Assembly (NCBI GenBank): GCA_014803505.1
Contig: JAAVBM010000016.1
Span: 30,037-94,036, forward strand
Length of the DNA stretch: 64,000 nucleotides
Direction: 5' to 3'
Source: a bacterium
GTDB lineage: Bacteria > Cyanobacteriota > Vampirovibrionia > Gastranaerophilales > Gastranaerophilaceae
How positions within the stretch are numbered: position 1 is the first letter of the stretch; each line of letters opens with the position of its first letter. Below are positions 15,638 through 25,283 of the stretch, one piece after another. A program made the position numbers and the translations under genes. The notes beneath the pieces are model-generated. The model saw nothing but the letters and a program-made list of their open reading frames with translations. It made no database searches and was not told the origin of the DNA.

Positions 15638-17992
15638 TTATACGGATAAAAGTTGTTCTAAATCGTCTTCTAAAAGAGTTTTTTGGAAGGTTTCGTTCTC
15701 GATTATCATATCAAAAATTTGTGCATATTTTTCATTATGGAGAATTTTAGATAAATCATCAATTCCAAGAAACTCAATAACATAAAATGCATTGTTTTTA
15801 TCTGTAATTTTCAAGAACCCTACTTCTTCATACAATTCAAGAAGTCGTTCAAATACTTTAATTGATTTACCTAAAAATGATGCACAACGCACAAGTTCAA
15901 TCTTACCGCCATTATTATGAGCCGCAAACTTAACCATACCCGTAAATGTTTTTAAAAATTCTGATTCATCTAAAAATTTCGGCTCATATTTCATAAAATG
16001 AACCTTTGTTGGCTGGGCTTTTTCAAGAATTTTATCCAAAGTTTCTCTATCGGCAGGGTAATCAAAAAACATTAATATATCACATTTAGGAATATCTAAT
16101 CTATTAAAGGTTCTTGAGAATATTTCAGTATAATTTTTAACAGTATCTAAAATATACTTACTTTCTGCAAATATTCTTATTTGAGATTTTGAAGTTTTAA
16201 TATAATCATTTATATTAGGCAAAATACCTGTTTTTGTACGATTATCATATATTTTATAAGCACTTTTGACAGGAATTTCTTCTACTAAACTGTCAGAATG
16301 AATATCATCGACAACTAATTGAACAGAAGTATTGCCGTTAAATTCATTTATTTGTGGATGAAAAGCTATATCCAAGCTATCACCGGAACTAAGATTTATA
16401 TCACCTTTTTGCCATCTTACAGCTGTAAATTCATATGCATCAACACCCAAATTCAAACGCAAATGAGAATTATCAGAGCCCATAAGTCGTTTTTGTTTAA
16501 GCTTAAGATTGTTCATTGCAAATATCGGACTAGGATTTGAAGCCCCAAAAGGTTCCAGTTTTGAAATTTCATCTATAAGATTTTGGTTAACATCAGAAGG
16601 ATTTAACAATAAATCTATTTTTACAAAAGGTTTTAATTCTTTATTTGCAGTATATTCTTTCACCGTTTCGCAAAGAGCGCGTTTAACTGTTTCAAATGGA
16701 GTTTTTTCTCCGGAAAAACTTAATCCTGCCGCAAGTTTATGACCGCCAAAGCCTTCAAAAAGTTCGGCATTTGCACACAAAACATCATATAATGGTACAC
16801 CTTCAATACTTCTTGCTGAACATCTGTATTCATTTTTTTCCCTGGAATACGTCATCATAAATACAGGCTTATAATACTTTTCAACCAGTTTTGAAGCAAC
16901 AATACCAATAATTCCTATATGCCAGCCTTCATTACACAAAACAATTGCCGGATTTTTATTTCCTTCTTTTTTAACCATTTCATCAGCTTGAAGAAAAATT
17001 TCCTGACAAAGAGTTTGACGAATTTTATTTAACTCATTCAAAGTAGTAATAGACATTTGAACTTCTTGCGGATTGTCAGAAATCAAAACTTTCAAAGCTG
17101 CATCTACAGTATCAAGTCTACCTGAAGCATTTATTCTCGGGGAAACCCCAAAAGCTATGTTTTCGGAAGTTACACCCTTTGTAATATCATAACCGGCACT
17201 TTCAAGTAGTTTTTTTAAACCTTCATGCCTGCCTTTTGAAATAAGTTCTAAACCTTTAGTTACAAAACATCTGTTTTCACCAAGAAGCGGAACGATATCA
17301 GAAATTGTTCCAACAGCAACAAAAGGTAACAAATCAGATATTAATTCAGCTCTTTCATATTTTACCAAAAGAGCCTGAGCAACTTTAAAAGCGACACCAC
17401 AACCAGCCAAATAAGTTAAGTGTTCAATCTGTTTGGTAGACAAACTTTCATCCAAAGCATTAGGAGCTTTCGGGTTAATAATAGCATAAGCTTCAGGTAA
17501 AACCTCCGGAGCTTCGTGGTGATCAGTAATTATCACATCGATAATCTTAAAACTATTGATAAATTTAATTGCATCAACATCAGAAATTCCGCAGTCAACA
17601 GAAATAATAACTTTAGGTTTGATAGTTGTCATGAGTTTAATCAAAGCTTTTTTGTCAAAACCATGACCTTCACTTTCTCTATCCGGAATATAATATTTAA
17701 CGTCTGCACCAAGTTCTTTAAATGCTTTATATAAAACAGAAGTTGAAGTTACACCATCAGCGTCAAAATCTCCATATATAACAATAGTTTCTTTGTTATC
17801 AATAGCCTTTGATAAGCGTTCAACAGTTTTTTCCATATCTGAAAAAACATATGGAGAAGTAATATCCATTTCCAACGGATTCAAAAAACTATGAATTTCG
17901 TCTTCAGTTGTAATACCACGAGAAAACAATAATCTTTTTATCAAAGATTTTTCATTAGTTACAGTATTATCAAAAATCCATTCTTTTTTCAT
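15638..17992 (-). CDS. recJ: Single-stranded-DNA-specific exonuclease RecJ
   Basis: A 784-residue DHH-family 5'-3' exonuclease acting in recombination and base-excision repair. Core motifs: IVIYGDFDADGVTSTSVLY near residue 75, VIISVDCG, and VIITDHHEAP (the DHH), followed by INPKAPN; the DHHA1 half has ARSIEGVPLYDVL and GFGGHKLAAGLSF. An OB-fold domain follows around residues 450-560. The extra 220-residue C-terminal region is like that of long RecJ proteins from Firmicutes and cyanobacteria. Single gene on the minus strand. Confidence 0.95.
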   Translation of the reverse strand: MKKEWIFDNTVTNEKSLIKRLLFSRGITTEDEIHSFLNPLEMDITSPYVFSDMEKTVERLSKAIDNKETIVIYGDFDADGVTSTSVLYKAFKELGADVKYYIPDRESEGHGFDKKALIKLMTTIKPKVIISVDCGISDVDAIKFINSFKIIDVIITDHHEAPEVLPEAYAIINPKAPNALDESLSTKQIEHLTYLAGCGVAFKVAQALLVKYERAELISDLLPFVAVGTISDIVPLLGENRCFVTKGLELISKGRHEGLKKLLESAGYDITKGVTSENIAFGVSPRINASGRLDTVDAALKVLISDNPQEVQMSITTLNELNKIRQTLCQEIFLQADEMVKKEGNKNPAIVLCNEGWHIGIIGIVASKLVEKYYKPVFMMTYSREKNEYRCSARSIEGVPLYDVLCANAELFEGFGGHKLAAGLSFSGEKTPFETVKRALCETVKEYTANKELKPFVKIDLLLNPSDVNQNLIDEISKLEPFGASNPSPIFAMNNLKLKQKRLMGSDNSHLRLNLGVDAYEFTAVRWQKGDINLSSGDSLDIAFHPQINEFNGNTSVQLVVDDIHSDSLVEEIPVKSAYKIYDNRTKTGILPNINDYIKTSKSQIRIFAESKYILDTVKNYTEIFSRTFNRLDIPKCDILMFFDYPADRETLDKILEKAQPTKVHFMKYEPKFLDESEFLKTFTGMVKFAAHNNGGKIELVRCASFLGKSIKVFERLLELYEEVGFLKITDKNNAFYVIEFLGIDDLSKILHNEKYAQIFDMIIENETFQKTLLEDDLEQLLSV

Positions 17993-18142
17993 TCAACTCA
18001 AGTCCTATAATAAAAATAATAGCACAAAATATAAATATTATAGATGCCCAAAGTGATATTAAATTATGTAAATTTCTTTTTAATTTAAAAAAAATACACT
18101 AAAATATTGTAGTAATAATGATTACAACTGGAGGAAAACAAT

Positions 18143-18577
18143 ATGAAAAGCTTCACTAAACTTTTAGCATTAACACTTAGTATGGCAATGATTTCAAGCG
18201 GAATTGCAATGGCAGAAACAACATTTACACCTCTAAATTTTGAAGATTCGTCATCTGCAATAACAACAACATCATCAACAACCAGCACAGTAAGTACAGA
18301 TGCAAAAGGTACAGATTTATTAGCACCGGCACAAGTTACCGGCGGAACAAAAATGCAAAACAGTATTTTACAAATAGAAAATGCGCAGGTAGAAATCAGA
18401 AATAAACTTTTAAATTATAAAAATAACTATGCTGAAATAGATTCACGTTATCAAACAACAAAAGCAGAAAGAAAAGCTGCAAAAAAACAAATTAAATATG
18501 CAGAAAAGAAAATCAAAAATTTAGATAACGCAAAGAAAAAAATCAGAAAAAATTTCCAAAGAAACATGAATATTTAG
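18143..18577 (+). CDS. Secreted basic coiled-coil protein
   Basis: A 144-residue protein with a signal peptide (cleavage likely after GIAMA). A Ser/Thr-rich stretch follows (residues 35-52: SSSAITTTSSTTSTVSTD), then a helical C-terminal half rich in Lys/Ala/Asn (AERKAAKKQIKYAEKKIKNL) that should form a coiled coil with strong positive charge. A GGAGG ribosome-binding site precedes the ATG, and a terminator follows, so it is monocistronic. The family is not recognised; a periplasmic or envelope-binding role is plausible from charge and export. Confidence 0.8.
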   Translation: MKSFTKLLALTLSMAMISSGIAMAETTFTPLNFEDSSSAITTTSSTTSTVSTDAKGTDLLAPAQVTGGTKMQNSILQIENAQVEIRNKLLNYKNNYAEIDSRYQTTKAERKAAKKQIKYAEKKIKNLDNAKKKIRKNFQRNMNI

Positions 18578-18604
18578 TAAAAATACTTTATTTAAAGAAA
18601 GGGA

Positions 18605-18632
18605 GACTACCAAAATACTTGGTAGTCTTTTC
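18605..18632 (+). terminator. Terminator after the coiled-coil gene
   Basis: GACTACCAA / TTGGTAGTC stem with a short loop, followed by TTTTCTT. Confidence 0.88.
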
Positions 18633-18745
18633 TTATAAAGAAATTTTAAATTAAAAAAAATAAGTGCTTGATTTTAAAAAATGTTTATAGTACATTTGTT
18701 CATGCGACAGGGTGGAAACACTCATCCGCATGAGAAGAAAAATGC

Positions 18746-18819
<74 letters not shown>

Positions 18820-18821
18820 TA

Positions 18822-18854
18822 TTAAAAAAGACTCCTTAAAGGGGTCTTTTTTAA
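18822..18854 (+). terminator. Terminator after tRNA-Ile
   Basis: GACTCC / GGGGTC-type stem with flanking A and T runs (AAAAAAG ... CTTTTTT) 3 nt after the tRNA end. Confidence 0.85.
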
Positions 18855-18890
18855 TATCTACATTAGAGTTGAATTACAGAAATTAACGAT

Positions 18891-20156
18891 ATGAAAAGAT
18901 TATTATTCATTATACTGACCCTGTTTTTATTAAGTTTAAATAGTGCTTCAGCTAAAGTTGTTCACGTTAATCTGGATGAAATGATTCAGATAGGTTTGCA
19001 GCAAAATAATGATATTAAAATAAAAAAACTTGAACTTGATGCTGCAGAAAAAGATATAAAAATTGCTAATAAACTTCAAAACCCACAACTTCAATCAAAT
19101 ATTGTTATGGGCAATGTTGCTCGTGGTAATTCTTCCCAAGCCGGATTGGCTTTTCCTGTAGAAGTTATGAAACGCGATGTTAGAAAAAAAGCTGCAATCG
19201 AACAATATCAAATAATAGAAACTGAATTAAAACAGTTTGAACATAATTTTAAACTCCAAATTATGCAAGCATATTTTGAAGTTTTATATGCGAAATCTGT
19301 ATATAAAATACAAGAAGATCGATTAAAACTTTTTGAAAGACTCGTTCAAATTACTACAGACAGACCTAAAGATTCTGTATCATATGAAATAGATAATCTG
19401 AAAGCCGATATTCAATACGCAAATCAAAAAATTGAAGTTAATCGTGCTAAATCAGAAATGCTTTCAAAACAATTTGAACTCAATAAAATATTAAACACCG
19501 GTGATGACAGCTTTATGTACGATACTTTAGAATCAACATTATTTGCTGACTGGGCTTTTCTTAATATAGAATTACCTGAGTATAATTATATTGAAAAAAT
19601 TGCACTTCAATATAGTTATATGATTAAAATTTCAGAAAATAATATAAAGAAATCAGAATTAGAAGTAAAATTGGCAAAAAGACAAAGAGTTCCGGATGTA
19701 ACTTTAGCTGGCGGATATGCTTGGCAAACTCATCAAAAAGGAGATAATTACGGAGGAGCTTTTGTCGGTGTCGGAATGGATATTCCTATATTGTATAACT
19801 ATACTCCTGATATTCAAAAAGCTGAAATTTTCTTACAAAAAAAGAAAGCTGATAAAAAAGTTTATGAATATCAACTAAAATATGCATTAAAAAAAGATTA
19901 CAATATATTTAAATACTCTGCGGAAAACATGAAATATTCAAAACAAATTCTAGAAGATTCAAAAAGAATAGTTAAACTTTCCACAGATAATTATATTGCA
20001 GGTAAAAATACTTATTCCGATCTTGTCATAAACGAAAATGACCATCAAGATATTTTAGCAAGCTACCTAACTGCAATGTCAAGACACTTTTATTCTTATT
20101 TAGAACTTATGCAAGATATCGGACACGATATTTTAATAGAAAATGAAGTTTTATAG
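18891..20156 (+). CDS. TolC-family outer-membrane efflux protein
   Basis: A 421-residue outer-membrane channel subunit with a signal peptide (MKRLLFIILTLFLLSLNSASA). It has two OEP repeats built of long helices: HVNLDEMIQIGLQQNNDIKIKK (quoted in part) opens the first, and a second begins near YNYIEKIALQYSYMIKISENNIKKS. The GVGMDIPILYN segment is the typical strand before the second coiled-coil pair. It most resembles CzcC/CusC-type proteins, but no partner pump adjoins it. There is no lipobox cysteine. Confidence 0.87.
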   Translation: MKRLLFIILTLFLLSLNSASAKVVHVNLDEMIQIGLQQNNDIKIKKLELDAAEKDIKIANKLQNPQLQSNIVMGNVARGNSSQAGLAFPVEVMKRDVRKKAAIEQYQIIETELKQFEHNFKLQIMQAYFEVLYAKSVYKIQEDRLKLFERLVQITTDRPKDSVSYEIDNLKADIQYANQKIEVNRAKSEMLSKQFELNKILNTGDDSFMYDTLESTLFADWAFLNIELPEYNYIEKIALQYSYMIKISENNIKKSELEVKLAKRQRVPDVTLAGGYAWQTHQKGDNYGGAFVGVGMDIPILYNYTPDIQKAEIFLQKKKADKKVYEYQLKYALKKDYNIFKYSAENMKYSKQILEDSKRIVKLSTDNYIAGKNTYSDLVINENDHQDILASYLTAMSRHFYSYLELMQDIGHDILIENEVL

Positions 20157-20249
20157 ACCAACAAATTTCATCTAAACAGAGGATTAAAAGTTTTTCTTGA
20201 CCGATTAAAATAATATTGGGTAGGTTTTAACTAAATTTGGGAGGCAAGT

Positions 20250-20486
20250 ATGGACAGAATCGTATCTGAAAATGCGGATTTATATGCACCCGGAAATGAT
20301 GAAATGTCAGAGTCCATTACTCAAAATTGGACGGAACAAGCTATTGAATGTTACTACATCAATTGTGATTGCAAGCGATGTTCTTTAGCAAACGGTCATT
20401 ATTCTTTTATCTGTCAAATGCCAAAAGTTATTGATACTCTTTTGGAAACAGTTGGTCCTCCGGATAAAGAGTTAAAAACAGCTTAA
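20250..20486 (+). CDS. Small cysteine-rich cytoplasmic protein
   Basis: A 78-residue protein with cysteines at 34, 39, 41, 44 and 55 (IECYYINCDCKRCSLANGHY...FICQMPKV), a spacing that could bind zinc or an Fe-S cluster. A strong GGGAGG ribosome-binding site precedes the ATG and a terminator follows. The family is not recognised; the ending LLETVGPPDKELKTA is polar. It is probably monocistronic. Confidence 0.72.
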   Translation: MDRIVSENADLYAPGNDEMSESITQNWTEQAIECYYINCDCKRCSLANGHYSFICQMPKVIDTLLETVGPPDKELKTA

Positions 20487-20550
20487 TCTTGATTACGAGA
20501 TATGTTCGAAAATTTTGTTTAATCACGACCTCGAACAAACTTTTCAACAC

Positions 20551-20580
20551 AACTGATCAATGTTTTTGGTCAGTTTTTAT
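20551..20580 (+). terminator. Terminator before mfd
   Basis: AACTGATC / GGTCAGTT stem (one wobble) followed by TTTTTAT; it ends the small cysteine-rich gene. An additional TGTTCGA / TCGAACA inverted repeat lies at 20503-20537. Confidence 0.75.
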
Positions 20581-20615
20581 TTTACAAATAATAAATTATA
20601 ACTTTTTCATATATA

Positions 20616-23600
20616 ATGTTTTATATGTTCAGAATAAATGAAGATAATATTCCTGAAAATTATGAACAATTCAGGCAGAAAATTAAAGATAATAAATCTT
20701 TTGCAGTAACAGGTTTAACATCTGTTTTGCGTTTATTTCTCTTATCAAAAATAAAAACTTACTCAAAAAAAAAAGTTTTATTTATTACTTCGACTGAACA
20801 AAATGCTCTGAAATACCAAAGTGATTTGACTGCTATTACTGATTTAAAAGCCTCAATTATGCCGTTTCAGAATATTTCTATGTATGAAACAGTATCTCCA
20901 AATTTGTATGACTATGCTGAACAAATTCAAATATTAAATAATAAACCGGATATTATTATTTGCCCTGTAAAAGCTCTTTTAGAAAAATTTCCAAATGCAG
21001 ATTTTTTCACAAAAAACAGTTTTAAAATTAAAGTCGGCGATACAATTGATTTAAAAAAATTGGCACGAAAGCTTATTGATTTTGGTTATAAAAAATCAAC
21101 CATGGTAAGCGATGTATCTGAATTCAGTATTCGCGGAGATATTGCAGATATCTATTCACTTAACGAAAACCCTGTCAGAATTGAACTTTGGGGAGATGAA
21201 GTTGTTGATATAAGATATTTTGATAACGAAACTCAAAAATCTATTGAAAAAGCAAAAGAAACAACTATTCTGCCAATTTATAAATTTATTACTGCAGGTC
21301 AAGAAGACTTAGTTAAAGAAATTCAAACCCAAATTGCCGAAAATGATGAAGAAATTCCTGAAGAAAACTATTTTGAAGGTATTGAAGTTTACCAAAACTT
21401 TTTCAATAAAAATTTAGTATCCATTTTAGATTATTTCAGTGATTATACAATTATTTTTGACGAAACAACAGAAATTTATTCTAAATATGAATTAGTTGAT
21501 GAAAATTTTAATAAACAACTTGAAGAAAACAAAAAACTTGCCTTAATTAAAGAAATTGAAGGCAAAAACCATTATACATTTGAAGAATTTTTACGTAAGA
21601 CTTCAAGTTTTCAAAAAATCGGATTTAACAATTTTATTGATGGAGCAACATTTGATTTACTCGAATTCAATGCTCAACCTTTACGTAATTTTGAAGCGGA
21701 TATAGACTTAATTTCAGAATTTATAAAAGAACATATCAATTATAAAATCATTGTTGCAACGGATTATCCTGAAAGAGTTAAAGAAATCTTATCAGAACGA
21801 GAAATCTTTAATGTAGATTTTGCTGAAAGTATAGTAAGCGGCGGATGTATTTTAGAAGACTTCAAAACAATAATTTTTACAGATAGAGAGTTATTTAATA
21901 AGCGTTCAAAAGAAATAACATCATCAAAAAAATCTTATTATAAAGAAAAACCTGAATATATTGAAAATATTAACGATATCAAACCGGGGGAATTTGTAGT
22001 TCACACAATTCATGGATTAGGTGTATACAAAGGTCTTTCCAAACAAGAATTTGATGGTCAATTAAAAGACTATTTAACAATCGAATACGCAAACAAAGAT
22101 CGATTACATATCCCTGCAGAACAAATAAACCTTCTTTGCAGATATCGAGGATCAGGAACAATTAAACCAAAACTTTCCAGAATGGGTGGAAAAGATTGGG
22201 AAAATACAAAAGCAAAAGTTAAAAAAGCTGTTGAAGTTATTGCATATGATCTTTTAAGGCTTTATGCAAGACGAAAAATGCAACAAGGTATTCCGTTTTT
22301 ACCTGATACAAATTGGCAGATTGAAATGGAAGAAGCTTTTGAATTTGTAGAAACTCCAGATCAATTGAAAGCAATTTCACAAGTTAAATCTGACATGGAA
22401 TCAGAACAACCAATGGACAGACTTATTTGCGGAGATGTTGGATTTGGAAAAACAGAAGTTGCAATGCGTGCAATTTTCAAAGCCGTAACGTCAGGAAAAC
22501 AAGTGGCAGTTGTTGTACCTACAACAATTTTAGCATTACAGCATTATCAAACAATATTAGAAAGATTTAAACCTTTTGGTGTTGGAGTAGAGCTACTATC
22601 AAGATTCCGAACATCAAAAGAACAAAAAGAAACTATTAAAAACTTAGCAAACGGAAAATGTGATGTTGTTGTCGGCACTCACAGATTGCTACAAGAAGGT
22701 ATTGTTTTCAAAGACTTAGGACTTCTTGTAATTGATGAAGAACATCGTTTTGGAGTTCGACATAAAGAAAAGTTGAAACAATTACGTGAAAACATAGATA
22801 TATTATCAATGTCCGCAACACCTATCCCTAGAACACTTTATATGTCTTTATCCGGAATAAAAGATATGTCGATTATTAACACTCCGCCTAAAAATCGACT
22901 ACCTATAAAAACTTATGTCGGTGAATGGAATGAACAAATGGTTAAAAATGCCATCAATCACGAAATTGACAGAGAAGGACAAGTTTTTTACTTATACAAT
23001 AGAGTAGAAACTATTCAAGAGTTTAAAAATCAATTACAAAAAATTGTTCCAAATGCAAGAATTGCAATTGGACATGGACAAATGGACGAAAAAGCATTAG
23101 AAGAAGTTATAGTGGATTTTTCAAATCACGAATATGATATTCTGCTTGCAACAACAATTATAGAAAACGGTATCGATATTCCAAATGCAAACACTATGAT
23201 TATTCACGATGCTGACAGATTTGGACTTGCTCAGCTTTATCAACTTAGAGGTCGCGTCGGACGTTCGCAAAGACAAGCTTATTGCTATTGCTTCTATAAA
23301 AAGAGTAAAGAAATTACAAAAGATGCAGTTCACCGCTTAAAAGCTATTAAAGAATTTACAACCCTTGGAAGCGGTTATCAAATTGCATTACGTGATGTTG
23401 AAATTCGAGGAGTAGGTAATATTTTAGGAACAAAACAACACGGACATATGATAAACGTAGGTTTTGATACTTACTGCGAATTATTGGAAGAAACTGTTCA
23501 AGAACTTCAAGGAGAAAAAGTTGATAAAGTAACCCCAACCATTGTAGATATCAATATAACAGCTTATATTCCTGATGAATGGGTTGGTTCTTCTGAACAA

Positions 23601-24008
23601 AAAATGATAGAATATAAACGTTTGGCGGATGTTAAAAATCCTGTCGAGTTAGATTATATTATTGATGAATGGAAAGATAGATTCGCAAAACCCCCTGAAT
23701 CTGTTGAAAACTTAATTAAACTAATCAGATTAAGACTTTCAGCTACAGAAATAAAGATTTCTGCAATTCGTGAAACTCAAGACTGTATTAGAATTTATAC
23801 CCCATATTCAAAACCTGAATGGAATATTATCCAAAAAATTCTACCTGTAAATTTAGCAAGAAAAATCAAATTTACAATAGCACCTAAATCCTGTCAAGAA
23901 GGTTGCTCTATTTTAATCTTAAACACTTCATATGTAAATTTTGATGAAGTATTTAACATTTTAACAGATTTGTTTTATTATATTCATAAAGTTAGTCACG
24001 AATATTAA
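20616..24008 (+). CDS. mfd: Transcription-repair coupling factor Mfd
   Basis: A 1130-residue SF2 translocase that removes RNA polymerase stalled at lesions and recruits UvrA. The N-terminal UvrB-like module is followed by the RNAP-interacting domain (GEFVVHTIHGLGVYKGL... DYLTIEYANKDRLHIPAEQ). Helicase motif I is GDVGFGKTEVAMRAIF, motif II VIDEEHRFGVRHKE, motif III SMSATPIPRTLYMSL, motif VI QLRGRVGRSQRQAYCY, and the C-terminal TRCF autoinhibitory domain closes it. No clear ribosome-binding site precedes the ATG at 20616; a second ATG three codons later is equally possible. Confidence 0.97.
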   Translation: MFYMFRINEDNIPENYEQFRQKIKDNKSFAVTGLTSVLRLFLLSKIKTYSKKKVLFITSTEQNALKYQSDLTAITDLKASIMPFQNISMYETVSPNLYDYAEQIQILNNKPDIIICPVKALLEKFPNADFFTKNSFKIKVGDTIDLKKLARKLIDFGYKKSTMVSDVSEFSIRGDIADIYSLNENPVRIELWGDEVVDIRYFDNETQKSIEKAKETTILPIYKFITAGQEDLVKEIQTQIAENDEEIPEENYFEGIEVYQNFFNKNLVSILDYFSDYTIIFDETTEIYSKYELVDENFNKQLEENKKLALIKEIEGKNHYTFEEFLRKTSSFQKIGFNNFIDGATFDLLEFNAQPLRNFEADIDLISEFIKEHINYKIIVATDYPERVKEILSEREIFNVDFAESIVSGGCILEDFKTIIFTDRELFNKRSKEITSSKKSYYKEKPEYIENINDIKPGEFVVHTIHGLGVYKGLSKQEFDGQLKDYLTIEYANKDRLHIPAEQINLLCRYRGSGTIKPKLSRMGGKDWENTKAKVKKAVEVIAYDLLRLYARRKMQQGIPFLPDTNWQIEMEEAFEFVETPDQLKAISQVKSDMESEQPMDRLICGDVGFGKTEVAMRAIFKAVTSGKQVAVVVPTTILALQHYQTILERFKPFGVGVELLSRFRTSKEQKETIKNLANGKCDVVVGTHRLLQEGIVFKDLGLLVIDEEHRFGVRHKEKLKQLRENIDILSMSATPIPRTLYMSLSGIKDMSIINTPPKNRLPIKTYVGEWNEQMVKNAINHEIDREGQVFYLYNRVETIQEFKNQLQKIVPNARIAIGHGQMDEKALEEVIVDFSNHEYDILLATTIIENGIDIPNANTMIIHDADRFGLAQLYQLRGRVGRSQRQAYCYCFYKKSKEITKDAVHRLKAIKEFTTLGSGYQIALRDVEIRGVGNILGTKQHGHMINVGFDTYCELLEETVQELQGEKVDKVTPTIVDINITAYIPDEWVGSSEQKMIEYKRLADVKNPVELDYIIDEWKDRFAKPPESVENLIKLIRLRLSATEIKISAIRETQDCIRIYTPYSKPEWNIIQKILPVNLARKIKFTIAPKSCQEGCSILILNTSYVNFDEVFNILTDLFYYIHKVSHEY

Positions 24009-24027
24009 TGTTAAAAGGGAGAGTGTT

Positions 24028-25176
24028 ATGAAAGGTTCTAAAATATTAGCAACTTTAGTGTTATCTGCTATGTTATTCACAGGTTGCGGATTAAAAGACC
24101 AAAAAGCTGTTATAAAAGTCGGTGATGGTGTTATTACACAAAAACAATACGACGAATTAATGGATAAGAGTATTGCTCAATCTCCACTTGCTCAATTTGG
24201 AGATATGAAAGGCAATAAAGATGGTTTCTTATATCTTATGACAGAACAAAGAGTTATTAATCAACTTATTATCCAAGAAATTTTAAACCAAGAAGCTAAA
24301 TCTCGCGGAATTAAAGTTTCGAATAAAGACGTTGATGAAGCTGTCAAAAAAATTATGGATAAAATGGGTGGTAGAGATAAATTAACTGAAGTTTTAAAAC
24401 AAAATGGTATTTCTATCGGCGAATTCAAAAAAGATGTAAGAAATCAAGTAAAAATGCAAAAATTAGCTGAAGCTGCAGGCAAAATTAAAGTAACAGATGC
24501 TGATTGTAAAGCTTTTTATGATAAAAATCCTGATAAATTTAAACACGATGATCAAGTTAGAGCTTCTCATATCTTAATTGCTGCTAATGATTATCAATTA
24601 CAACAAGAAATTGATTCTAACCCTAAAAAGAAATTAGATGAAAAAGAATTAAAAGCAAAAGTTGAAAAAGCTTTGCAAGATAAAAAAGCTGAAGCTGAAA
24701 AATTAGCTAAAGAATTACAAACTGATAATTCAAAATTTGCAGCATATGCTAAAAAATATTCAGAAGATCCAGGCTCTGCACAACAAGGCGGAGATTTAGG
24801 TTTCTTTGCTAAAGACCGTATGGTTCCTGAATTTGCAGAAGCAGCTTTCAAAGCTAAACCTAATACTGTAACTGATCCTGTTAAATCTCAATTCGGTTAC
24901 CATATTATTATGGTTACAGACAGAAGAGCTGCAGGTATTATGCCTTACGAAAAAGTAAAATCTGATATTAAAGATTTTCTTGTAAATGAAAAACAAATCG
25001 AAGCTTTAGATAAATTAACTGTCGCTGCTAAAAAGAAAGTTAAAATTGAATATGTTGATGAAAACTTCAATCCTGAAGTAATCGACAAAAAACTAAAAAA
25101 ACAAGTTAACGACGCTACTAACGGACAAGCTGAAAAAGTTAGAGAAGCAACAATGAAAGATAATAAGAAAAAATAA
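24028..25176 (+). CDS. Parvulin-type peptidyl-prolyl isomerase lipoprotein (PrsA/SurA-like)
   Basis: A 382-residue exported foldase. A lipoprotein signal peptide ends in the lipobox LFTGC (Cys at 20). A SurA_N-like helical region follows, then a PpiC rotamase domain from about residue 165: RASHILIAANDY, then the loop-rich KYSEDPGSAQQGGDLGFFAK and VKSQFGYHIIMVTDRR. It probably assists folding of envelope proteins such as the large surface protein at 60.5 kb. The Lys/Glu-rich insert inside the rotamase (KELKAKVEKALQDKKAEAEK) is longer than usual. Confidence 0.92.
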   Translation: MKGSKILATLVLSAMLFTGCGLKDQKAVIKVGDGVITQKQYDELMDKSIAQSPLAQFGDMKGNKDGFLYLMTEQRVINQLIIQEILNQEAKSRGIKVSNKDVDEAVKKIMDKMGGRDKLTEVLKQNGISIGEFKKDVRNQVKMQKLAEAAGKIKVTDADCKAFYDKNPDKFKHDDQVRASHILIAANDYQLQQEIDSNPKKKLDEKELKAKVEKALQDKKAEAEKLAKELQTDNSKFAAYAKKYSEDPGSAQQGGDLGFFAKDRMVPEFAEAAFKAKPNTVTDPVKSQFGYHIIMVTDRRAAGIMPYEKVKSDIKDFLVNEKQIEALDKLTVAAKKKVKIEYVDENFNPEVIDKKLKKQVNDATNGQAEKVREATMKDNKKK

Positions 25177-25191
25177 ATTTTCACTCTAAAG

Positions 25192-25224
25192 AAAAGACCT
25201 TTCATAAAGAAAGGTCTTTTTTTT
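25192..25224 (+). terminator. Terminator after the parvulin gene
   Basis: AAAAGACCTTTC / GAAAGGTCTTTT stem with a 5-nt loop, followed by TTTTT. Confidence 0.92.
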
Positions 25225-25283
25225 CGTAAAAAATCATACAAACGTTTTATTATTATTTTAATATACTCTGTTATAATTATTCT

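Noticed and set aside
20765..20774. A10 homopolymer near the start of mfd as a second phase-variation tract
   Set aside because: Runs of Lys codons (SKKKVL) are common in this AT-rich genome, mfd is housekeeping, and there is no sign of designed stops as at the G10 tract. Transcriptional slippage cannot be excluded.
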